Assembly: GCF_000003605.2 (NCBI RefSeq)
Contig: NW_003134362.1
Coordinates: forward strand, 150,793-181,099
Source: Saccoglossus kowalevskii
Lineage: Eukaryota > Hemichordata > Enteropneusta > Harrimaniidae
Length of the DNA stretch: 30,307 bases
Reading direction: 5' to 3'
The notes beneath the pieces are model-generated. The model saw only the letters and a program-made list of their open reading frames with translations, was not told the DNA's origin and made no database searches. This document shows, in pieces, positions 21,038 to 29,939 of the stretch (positions within the stretch are counted from its first letter, which is position 1; the number at the start of each line of letters is the position of its first letter). The position numbers were made by a program, and so were the translations under genes.

Positions 21038-21652
21038 TTAAATTGCCAGGTGACGCAATGGCTGTTACACATTCAGATTCAAGTAATTCTTCGCCCCATT
21101 TACCAGTTTCTAAGTCGAGGACGTGAACACCGCACCCGCCTTTTTCAATACCTAGTACGGTTCCATCAGGTTGAATTGAAATGTCATCTGCTTTCATACC
21201 AAAACTTTTTTGGTATTTCCATGTACCATCAAATCCGCCCTCCCGTCGCTTCAGTCCTCCAGATGAAGTGACACCTAACATAGTGCCATCTGGTAGTATA
21301 TCGATGCGGATAGCATCGTTGAATTTACGGCTGGTTGTCCATTCACTGGTCAGATCGGGTCGCGTCATCAGTTTCCGACTGACGGCGGAGGATACGGCGA
21401 TGATTGTACCGTCCTGTTGCACTGTCACATCTTGAATGCAGCAACTGTTCTCAACGACCCTCCACCTGCCAGCATAAATAGACGTCTTAGTATATAGTTG
21501 ATTGTCTTCACCGACTCCAAGTAAGCTACCATCTTGCATGACTGCAATTCTCATCATACAGCAAGAATTTTCAACAGGACCGTCCCACTGTCTATCCGAA
21601 TAACTTTTGGAGTACAACTTCTTATCTTCACCAGTACCAAGCAACGCAGGCC
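21038..21652 (-). CDS. Lectin gene exon: five-repeat tachylectin/tectonin beta-propeller
   Basis: The acceptor attcatatttcag precedes 21652 (phase 1) and the donor AATTTAA|gtgagt follows 21038 (phase 1), with 204 whole codons between. The sequence divides into five blades of about 40 residues. Each has a 'LLGVGEDNQLYTK'-like strand, a central W (RQW, GRW, SEW, GTW, GKW), and all but the last close with a 'DGT-(I/M/V)-LGV' strand. This is the pattern of tachylectin-2 and related tectonin-type propellers, which bind GlcNAc/GalNAc or bacterial surface sugars; tachylectin-2 also has five blades. Blades 1 and 2 share VENSCC with adjacent cysteines. The whole propeller sits in one symmetric exon. 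The specific ligand cannot be read from sequence. Confidence 0.85.
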
Positions 21653-21984
21653 CTGAAATATGAATATAATGTGTGTTTGTTTATCAACTGTCACGCATCG
21701 CTACCTCTAACTATAATAACGATGCATTTACTTAATTGTAATGCATAATTCATATTCACCATTATAATTTCTTGAAGGTCGACCACCAATATTTGCCTAT
21801 TAGAAAAGTATGAACAAGAAAATATAATTAATATTAGAGTGAAGTTATTATACATGTATATATCACACATTTCGCGCAACGACAGTATAGCGGCAGTATA
21901 TAAATGCGACCATTCTCGCATTAACTGTTCTTTTATATTATATCTTCCCGATTCAATCGTTTGCTGTGTTAAGCTAAGAACTAA

Positions 21985-22529
21985 AAGCGGGGAGTCGTCA
22001 CCTGCGCATGCGTTATATGGCCATAGCGTGTCATTGTTGGGCTCATACCACTAATTGAATTTCCATAGACGACAATGTTAACATATGACGAGATTGCTAT
22101 ATGAAAATGATGAAGAAAGTTGAAAACATGGCTCAAAAATAGGGAATCACCATGCCAGTAAACAATCATATGAAAAAACTAACATGTTGGCCAGCTCAAA
22201 CTCTTACAAATGTCATGTAAACAAGACACACCTACTGTATTTGGATCACTTGAAAAACACCAAGATTAGAACATCCAAATACACACAGAATAAACCCACA
22301 GGTACACAGTCGCTAAGTAGTAAACAAAAGACCACATGTTGGTCTCATCTTTGACCCAGGTGATTACGCCCTCAAACAGGGAGCACCTGAGAAAAAACAA
22401 ATTTAAAAAATGTCATTGGTTCGTTCTAGGCATTAAAATTGGCTAGAGCAGCCATTGCTTGATTGGTGGTACGAGACCTGTTTACAAACAAGCGTTTGCG
22501 TTTTTGCGCAGGTGACGACCCTCCCGCTT
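21985..22529. mobile_element. Inverted-repeat element, about 545 bp, unclassified
   Basis: The left end AAGCGGGGAGTCGTCACCTG... (21985-22007) pairs with ...CAGGTGACGACCCTCCCGCTT (22506-22529), about 23 bp with a one-base gap. The interior is non-coding. I see no clear target-site duplication, so the exact ends are approximate. Confidence 0.55.
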
Positions 22530-24250
22530 CAACAAGCCTGTGACAATTAATGGGAGTCTTTTCCGCCATCTTGAAAATATTGCATGATCGTCCCAAATTA
22601 CATAATAAGATATGATAACAAACTGTCGAATACCACAGAATTACGGTACAATATAACCTATTGAGGTAGAGTGATAATTATAGTGATATAATATACAATG
22701 AGAAATAAAATAGATCATCACAACAAAATGAAATTAAGCATCGAATTCGTTTTTTCCTGAAATTTTATATCAGAGAATTTTTTTTTTAACTCTTCTTTAC
22801 CAAAATTCTTTCTGAATACCCAGCATGTTAAATCTGTGAGCAAAAAATATATAAATAATATAAAATATGCATAAATATCTATGTAATGTAAACTTATCAC
22901 AAGAGAAAAATGTAATTTAATTTAGTTTGTACTAAACCAGAGAGCAATTTAAACAACGACACAGCCTCAGTCCTTAGATCATCAGCAAAATTGTATCTAG
23001 TGTAAAATTCGTATTTGAATTGAAGTCTACAGTAAAATGTCACAACAATCAAGAAATAAAATATGTCCATAGCAAGTAACAAAATAAAAAGAACAGAAAA
23101 AGAAACTGATTCTCAAGTTAATTCAATTCAATTAAATTTATGTTTCAATGTTATGACAAAGTAGAGGCCGTGTATCGTATTCCTGGTATATGCCCGTGAA
23201 TACATTGACATAAAATGGCATAACAAATGACTCATTTACATATACGTTTGTTTTTCCAACTAAAATGTGCATTCATTTTAAAAACCAAAGCTTTGTAGTG
23301 TACTTTTTGAAAATCATGAAAAATATATGCAGAAAGTTAGCATAGCAGAAATGAACAGAAAAGTACACGTATAAAAAAATGTCAGAATATTGCTCTTCCA
23401 CCCAGCTTCTGCAACATCATACATGTAACGAAAGATAATAAATAATATTACTAGCGCAATTCTCCGAAATCCAAAAGTTAAGTTAGTCATTTACTTGAGC
23501 TCATATGAGCGTATTCATTAGATTTCATATGTGCGAACGAGGTTGGGTTCTTTTTTTCTTAAAAACGAGGCGGTGGACAGAAATGACCGGGAGTGATAGT
23601 TTGATCTTTGTTTTTGCTGTACAGATACTTACTAAGTTCTATAATGTAACTTTGATACATCGATCGAAAATATGGTTCAGAGTTCAGAGTGTTGCATCCC
23701 ACGGACGATCGAGATGTCGTAGAAAGTTTACATTATCCCAGTGCCGTGTAGAGACATAAGTGACTGCCGAACCAGCGTCGGAGCAGCTCTGTTGACATTC
23801 AGCATTGGACTGTGTGATTTATACTTGCCTCCTGGTCAGCGAATTTTTTGGAATTGTACAGAACGTTGTGAACCGGTTGGCAATTCTTGAAATCGTATGA
23901 TATTGTTATATATTATTACTGTTTTGTGACATATTTTTATTATTGTAGTGTGTATCATTTAACGAGAACTGACGGTAGTTGTGAAACTATTGTGTTCTTG
24001 CTGTAAATTTCGCAAAGTTATTTAGTGGATGGCGTGAGTCTTTTTTTGCCCTAGTAATTTGGTTTGGAGTGACAATATCCTCCATTTTCATTTTTTGGTG
24101 GTTTTGCTATAGTAATATATGTGCAGTTCAGACAATTGATTGAGCTTTGTGGAAATTATTTCAACCATGAAAGGTCTTGTTTCCAAAGCAGCCCTCAAGA
24201 ATATGTCCAGATGTTAGCACATCCAGCCCAGTGGTGGACATCGTCCGCCT

Positions 24251-24297
24251 GCACGGTGTTGTTCCGCTCGGACATTCTTCTCTCTACAACACCGTGC
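24251..24297. other. 12-bp perfect hairpin
   Basis: GCACGGTGTTGT (24251-24262) and ACAACACCGTGC (24286-24297) form a perfect 12-bp stem with a 23-nt loop, extendable by one wobble and one further pair. It lies in a locally GC-richer stretch. Confidence 0.7.
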
Positions 24298-24357
24298 GGT
24301 AATTCTATTCATAAGCGTGTATGTCACGTGGTTGCGCGATAGAAAGTTTACCGACCA

Positions 24358-24518
24358 CCGTGGCGGATCCAGTAAAATGTATGGGGGGTCCAAGCTTCGC
24401 TTAAAATATACGGAGCGTAAATCGCAGAGAAGCTATGCGTAATCCAGATGATATGAATCGTCATGTGTTTGGGGGGGGGGGGAATGGCCCCCCTGACCCT
24501 CCTCTGGATCCGCCACTG
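24358..24518. mobile_element. hAT-type MITE, 161 bp, with 8-bp target-site duplication
   Basis: The terminal repeats are CCGTGGCGGATCCAG (24358-24372) and CTGGATCCGCCACTG (24504-24518), 15 bp with one mismatch. Both sides carry the identical 8-bp word ACCGACCA (24350-24357 and 24519-24526), the duplication size expected for hAT. The interior holds a 12-G run (24471-24482) and no coding sequence. The open frame on the minus strand ending in SGGSRGGSGGPFPPPPNT is a translation of this element, not a gene. Confidence 0.85.
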
Positions 24519-24652
24519 ACCGACCAATAGAAAGCTATGTTACAATGACTGCCAGAAAGCGCCTCGACATCCAAGCCAACACAGCTATCACTGTGTGCAG
24601 CGACATTTATACTCGGGTCAGGCATTTTTATCATCATCATGGTGAAAACAAA

Positions 24653-24811
24653 GGGTGTGTTTAAACCGAAGAACAAAGAATATATATGCTATGATTAAAC
24701 AGTATGAACGATTACTGCATGTAAATGTATTAAACTGTTATGATTAAACAGTATGAATATTCTGTCTTCGTTGTTCGTTCTTGTTTTTCGTTCTTCGGTT
24801 TAAACACACCC
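24653..24811. mobile_element. Inverted-repeat (MITE-like) element, 159 bp, perfect 22-bp ends
   Basis: GGGTGTGTTTAAACCGAAGA (24653-24672, continuing AC to 24674) is exactly repeated in reverse complement at 24790-24811. The interior contains two direct copies of 'atgattaaacagtatgaa' (near 24691 and 24740). No target duplication is obvious. Confidence 0.75.
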
Positions 24812-25639
24812 GACAATACATTTTCAGAAAACGGTATTTTGGGATGGTTGTTGACACCCCCTGAACAGTGTTACAAGATTATCCTTACAGGTGCAACATA
24901 TTTAAATTTGGTTGTTTAAGATTTCTTCAAAGTTAAGTTTGTGCTGTTTTCTTGATTTTAGCTAATTTCACCGGCTTTTCGACCGGTGTTTCACAGCATC
25001 TCGTGCAGAGCAAATACATGGTGTAGTGGTACGCGTCTTAAATAGCAACGTGGAGCGTCTCGTGAATTAGTTCCGCTTCGAAGATTTTGATAGCTTGGTC
25101 AAGCGCGTTGAAGAAAGAAGCAATATGATTAGCTGTTGGTAAACTGATTCTAAACTGCGACGGCATTGTCACATACACGTAGTCCTAATGAAATACTTCA
25201 AGGTGATAGTGGAGTACTTCGCCGGAACACTCATCTTGTAAATTCAAGATGAGTAGTGGATGGATTTAACCACCATTAGACAAAGATCACAGATTAATAC
25301 ATGAACACCGGTCATAATACTGTTCACGGACGCTTTGGAAGTATGTTGGAAGTGTGGTTCCTGTGGAATGCACAGCTCTATATAAACATATTTGATACTG
25401 GGAGGACACGAAGTAAAAAATAAAAATTGCCATTCCTTGTTCCGTCACTGCTCTAGAAGATATCACAAAACAGGAGAGGACGAAAACCCTCATGCTGAGC
25501 CAGCTTGTGGAGGAGATTTTTGGAAAGGTACAACTTCACTATTCAATATCAAATTATTCCCCGGAATTTAACATTACCACATTGTGAATTGAATCTGATA
25601 TTGATTAATCACAGCTCCAAAAAAATGAATAATATATGC

Positions 25640-25970
25640 TATTTTGGTATCATTCCTATATCGAATCTTAACTCCCGACAACTATGTGTACATGCTACTA
25701 TTTTGGTACCAATTCTATATCGTATATTAACAGCTACCAACAACTATGTTATACATTTTGGTGTCATTCCTATATTGAATAATGACAGCTCCTGGAGACT
25801 AAATAATACAGGGTGCTATTTTGGTGTCATTCTTACATCGGATGTTAACAGCTTTGACATATTAAATAATATATGCTACTATTCCTAAAACAAATATAGC
25901 TTCCTCTAACTGAATAATATATGTTACTATTTCTGTCGAATTTTTACAGCTCTGACAATTAATTTATTGT
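25640..25970. repeat. Degenerate minisatellite, period about 55-63 bp
   Basis: The phrase 'attttggt(a/g)tcattcctatatcgaat' begins at 25641, 25700, 25755 and 25818 and fades into weaker copies near 25877 and 25926. Each copy is followed by 'taacagct...(t/c)aacaactatg' or a variant. The 127-codon plus-strand frame 25505-25888 is a translation of this repeat. Confidence 0.7.
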
Positions 25971-26489
25971 AACAACACAATATTATTTTTTTTTAATAAT
26001 GGCAACTTCAATGTTATTTACAAGTATTATTATGTCGATAAATAACATGTTCTAATAATTATCATCTATGACTGTAGAATTACATTTAATAATTAGTACA
26101 AATTACCGGCAAGAGTGTGTGTCTAGTTTTATTGTAAATTTTGACTATGCATGCCAATCATTACGATCCAATCATGTCCAAGAACGGAGCTCAATATATA
26201 TAATAATGAGAAACGTATTCTAGATTGTTGACAGTATAAAATATAGATGTAAAGGATGGGCGGGGTGAGAGGGATTACATTTGCAGGCGTCTTGGTGGTG
26301 TTTTTTTTCCATAAAGCAGGAAAACTAGTGCTTCATCAAAATAGAGATGCAAAAAAGTTTGTTAATATTATTAATATTTGTATAATAATAGTATTAATAT
26401 TAGCTAATTAACATATGTAATTAAAAATAAATTAGTGTATTTCCAAATTAGTGTTAGATATTCAACTACAATAGCAGTAATTCACTAAC

Positions 26490-26534
26490 CTGTGCCTGGA
26501 GGACTGCTGCGAGGAAAAACCAAACTCCGATCAT
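26490..26534 (-). CDS. Signal-peptide exon (5' exon of the lectin gene)
   Basis: The sequence reads ATG ATC GGA ... CAG|gttagt, giving MIGVWFFLAAVLQAQ: a hydrophobic core FFLAAVL with small residues before a likely cleavage near QA-Q. The ATG sits in a gaaaaATG context and is the first one after a possible transcription start. The donor CAG|gttagt ends the exon in phase 0. It is the only convincing secretion signal upstream of the propeller on this strand. The phase mismatch with the propeller exon means that joining them needs an intermediate exon. Confidence 0.6.
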
Positions 26535-26571
26535 TTTTCTACGATGTGGGTCCGAAGATTGCGTCAGTACA

Positions 26572-26610
26572 ATATGAGATGATAACATGTATGTGGAGCC
26601 GTATTTAAAT
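26572..26610 (-). promoter_or_regulatory. Possible TATA-type promoter of the lectin gene
   Basis: On the minus strand ATTTAAATA (26610-26602) stands about 30 bp before TCATATT (26578-26572), which resembles an initiator. That would give a 5' UTR of roughly 40 bases before the ATG at 26534. The spacing is right for a TATA/Inr core promoter, but AT-rich DNA produces such matches by chance. Confidence 0.35.
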
Positions 26611-26925
26611 GATGTGTTGATAAATAAATAAGGAGCTAAGGAGTCATATTAATACCCTAACTTAGGCTTACAAGTTGATATGTTAAGTAGATATCATGAA
26701 ATATTTGAATAGTTTTTATTAATATACTAATTTTTCCTAATTTAAATAATTCTTTCTTGTCTGAAATTTATTTCTTGTTACTATCCAGTTTCTATTTTTT
26801 CTATTTCGCAGTTGTGAACTAACCAGCTGAATGCCAATAAATCACACCATCCGGTCATACAACATGCTTTTTGGTGTCTTATCAATAAAAGCGACTTCAA
26901 TACAATCGTTATACCAGTATTTTAT

Positions 26926-27400
26926 CATAAAACAATCTTTAAACTGAGAATAATAACAAAATTTAGGAGGTGAACAGATGTATAATGTGACGGCGAGTTC
27001 TCAACAGAAAAAAAAGCAGAATTAAAAACTTGATATCAGTACATGAAAGACTGAAAACATTTTGATCAACAAAACTGAAAAGATTATACCACCTAGGCTA
27101 TATAGATTATAAAAATAATGATATAGAGTATACCGTCTAATTGTCCAAGTGAGAAAGCTTGTGATAATCTTGTCACTGAGGGTTTAAAGGGTTTACAATA
27201 TTTGTGATATCAGCAGTTTTTCATAAAACTATTTTTTAAAAAACTATAGCCAGCGTGTTCTAAACAGTTAAAGCGAAAACAGAACTGAAAACATTTCGAA
27301 CAACAAAACAGTAAAGAACATACCACCTAGTATTACATTTTCCAGTGAGTAAGCGTGTAATAATCTTGTCCGTGAGGGTTTACAATAATTAACTTATGTC
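26926..27400. repeat. Tandem monomers of about 200-290 bp (copies 1 and 2)
   Basis: The monomer contains 'tttttcataaaac', 'gaaaacattt..aacaacaaaactg', 'taccacctag' and 'ccagtgagtaagc(g/t)tgtaataatct'. The last motif lies near 27145 and 27343 here, and near 28486 and 28702 in the downstream duplication. Confidence 0.7.
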
Positions 27401-28195
27401 AGCGATATTGGAAAGGGTGTGTCGTCATCGGTTCATTTACATCCTTTCACAGGCAACAGCATTTCTTTTTCGCAGTTACAGCTCAGTCATTCTTATTTCT
27501 TTGAGGTCACTGAGCAACCTTTTAAGCTTGCGAGTATACTACTAGAATCGCATAGGAATTAGCATTATACGAACAGTGAAATGTAAAATACTACATTACA
27601 AAACATATAATTTGCCGAATTAAAATGAAACTTATATGCAGTAACTTATCCGCTCAAAATTAAGACGTTTTCAATTTAGTTCAAATGATTTCAATGGCCA
27701 TAAAGCTATGTGATTACTGGGTGCATAATAATTTCAGTAACTAAAGTTTGAACTTCCTTAAATTATTTAATATATTTTAATATTTTACAATTATGGTGGA
27801 CCATATGCGGCAATAGAGGACAACACAAACGGGAGAAAAAATTAAAACGATACAATATAGAATAGACTTGTGTGACCTAAATAGCAAAATAAAAATTTAT
27901 TCACTTTCGTCGGAGATGATTGAAGACGGTAGTATTGTTAGCGGCATTTATTAGTTATTTCAGAGTGATGGATGGTTATCACATATGGGTTTGTGACCTG
28001 CTTTTGTTACTCCCAATACATAAGGACAATTTTCATTCTAAAGGCAAAAACGTTGAATTGATAATGGTCGGAATTGGTCATAAGCGAGAAACGCCAGAAT
28101 GGGCTGTAGACTGGGTGGTTAGAACAGTTAGAAAGGTGGGTAGTGAATTGAACGAACAATTGAGAGGGGCTGTTGGTGGGATATGAAGAAGCCTT
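27320..28195 (+). repeat. Duplicon 1, containing dispersed repeat copy B
   Basis: From taccacctagtattac through gcgatattggaaag, catcctttcacaggcaacag and cggaattggtcataagcgag to gagaggggctgt, this aligns with 28680-29820 in the same orientation. Copy B lacks about 160 bp that are present both in copy C (about 29352-29512) and in the inverted copy A at 9.9-10.1 kb. No coding content is recognisable; the short open frames at 27920-28240 on either strand are chance. Confidence 0.8.
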
Positions 28196-28479
28196 GAGAA
28201 GCTTGCAATTATTGCAATATTGAGCCCTGAAACGTATCAAAGCCAGTCTACCAACTCATAACCATCTGGTTCCTGCCATGTAAAAATTATTATCAGGAAT
28301 TATTTGCAATCTAGTTTCAATAGGGTAAAAACGGCGTGTACCAACATGCTAACATCACTAAACAATCTTGTCAAAATGGCGTCGTTCATGTTTACATAGT
28401 CGATCAAAAAACCTGTGATATTTCTAATTCTTAGCGGTTCATAACAATAGGTTATAAATTATATAGATTAAACCAGCTA

Positions 28480-29935
28480 AGAGTTCCAGTGAGTAAGCTT
28501 GTAATAATCTCGTCACTTGGGGATTTAAAGGGTTTATAATAATTAATTGATGTGATACCAGTAGTTTTTCATAAAACAATCTTTAAACTGAGAATAACTA
28601 AATTTAGATGACAGATGTATAATAGGCCGGCGTAGAAAACAGAACACGAAACATTTACAACAACAAAACTGTAAAGAACATACCACCTAGTATTACGTTT
28701 TCCAGTGAGTAAGCGTGTAATAATTTGGTCAGTGAAAGTTTATAATAATTAACTAATTAAGCGATATTGGAAAGAGTGTGTCGTCATCGGTTCATTTACA
28801 TCCTTTCACAGGCAACAGCATTTCTTTTTCGCAATTACAACTCAGTCATTCTTATTTTTTATAAGGCCACAGAGCAACCTTTACTAGAATCGCTTTCAGA
28901 TTTAGCTTCATACGAACAGTGAAATGTAAAATACTACATTAAAAGAAGTGGTTTGCTACTATAGAAGTACGCCAAATATACAGTGGTTATATTATTTGTT
29001 TTTCGTTAGACAATCAAGGTTTTAGGAAACCATCCTGGAAAGCAGCAAAATGTATAATTTACCTGATTAAAATGAAAGTTTAATTGTATGCCGTAACTCA
29101 TCTGCTTAAAATTAAGACGTTTTTAATTTAGTTCAATAGATTTCAATAGCCATGCAACTATGATGTGATTAATGGGTACACAATAATTTCAGTAAATAAA
29201 AAGTGTTTGAACTTCCTTAAATTAATAAATATATTTTAATATTTCACAATTATGGTAAATCATATGCGTCAATAGAGGACAAAGCAAAAGGGAGAACAAA
29301 TTAAAATCATATAATATGTACAAGGCTTATGTGACCTAAATGGCAAAATAAAAATATATATCAATTGAAACAATTGTAACAAGACTGTAATCATTATTTC
29401 AGTGTAGATAAATTGGCTAATGTTTAGTAGCTCAATGATTAAACGATATGACAGAGCATTCTTCCCAGTGAGGGAGAGGTGTACGTACCAGTGGGTCTTT
29501 TTTGAAATTTGTTTGTTCACTTTTGTCGGATATGTTTGAAGACGATAGTATTGTTAGCGGTATATATTAGTTATTTCAGAGTGATAAATAGTTAACACAT
29601 ATGGGCTTGTGCCCTGCTTTTGGTACTCCCAATAATTTTGCAAATACACAAGAGCAATTTTCACCCTAAAGCCACGAAAGTTGAATTGATAATTTGTACA
29701 CGATCGGGAATGTTCGGAATTGGTCATAAGCGAGAAACGCCAGAATGAGCTGTAGGCTCGGTGGTTGGAACAGTTAGAAAAAAGGATATTGAATTGAATG
29801 AACAATTGAGAGGGGCTGTAGGTGGGATGAAGCGGCCTGGAGAGGTTTCAGTCAATCGGTGAAGGTTGTATTAGGTCATAAGAGAGAGATGGGGGCTGGA
29901 AATGGCGGTCAGCAAGTGGAAGAAGGCTAGGTAGA
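28480..29935 (+). repeat. Duplicon 2, containing dispersed repeat copy C
   Basis: This is the second tandem copy of the unit above. It begins with ccagtgagtaagcttgtaataatct and extends to about 29840 in common with duplicon 1. Copy A at 9.57 kb shares a further stretch up to about 29935 (gcctggagagg ... ggtcagcaagtgg). The two duplicons lie 1340-1650 bp apart, depending on indels. Confidence 0.8.
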
Positions 29936-29939
29936 CAGT

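Larger units (their letters stand above)
21653..26489 (-). other. Large 5' intron region; at least one small exon unresolved
   Basis: These 4.8 kb separate the signal-peptide exon (ending in phase 0) from the propeller exon (starting in phase 1). A linking exon that starts in phase 0 and ends in phase 1 should lie here, but I could not identify it with confidence. The region holds three inverted-repeat elements (21985-22529, 24358-24518, 24653-24811), a hairpin at 24251-24297 and a degenerate minisatellite at about 25640-25970. It also holds two weak minus-strand coding candidates (23732-23809 and 25059-25250). Confidence 0.5.
14789..26534 (-). other. Gene span: secreted chimeric lectin (propeller + APTE stalk + two CTLDs)
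   Basis: The minus-strand gene model comprises exons 26534-26490 (signal peptide), 21652-21038 (five propeller repeats), 20386-20240 (stalk), 18544-18271 and 16951-16863 (CTLD 1), and 16591-16294 and 14879-14812 (CTLD 2). All listed introns are GT-AG. From the propeller exon on, codon phases agree at every junction (1, 1, 2, 1, 2) and create Ile, Lys, Ser, Asp and Arg at the joins, giving about 496 uninterrupted codons. The signal exon ends in phase 0 whereas the propeller exon starts in phase 1, so at least one small exon in 21.66-26.49 kb is missing from the model, or the signal exon belongs to another transcript. The predicted product is a secreted, multivalent carbohydrate-binding protein of innate-immune type. 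The role is inferred from the domains. Confidence 0.7.

Noticed and set aside
24461-24676. Minus-strand frame with a Gly/Pro-rich tail (SGGSRGGSGGPFPPPPNT)
   Set aside because: The tail is the translation of a hAT MITE end and its G run; there is no splice or start support.
24961-24980. CACCGG/CCGGTG stem near 24969-24990 as a histone-type 3' hairpin
   Set aside because: The stem and loop sequence do not match the histone stem-loop consensus, and no histone coding sequence is nearby.
25287-25493. MRVFVLSCFVISSRA as an alternative signal peptide for the lectin
   Set aside because: It is hydrophobic at the start, but no good donor follows in a phase fitting the propeller exon, and the downstream residues look random.
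27920-28240. Overlapping open frames in duplicon 1 as a small gene
   Set aside because: The corresponding frame is not preserved in the tandem copy at 29.5-29.8 kb or in the inverted copy at 9.6-9.9 kb, as expected for non-coding repeat.
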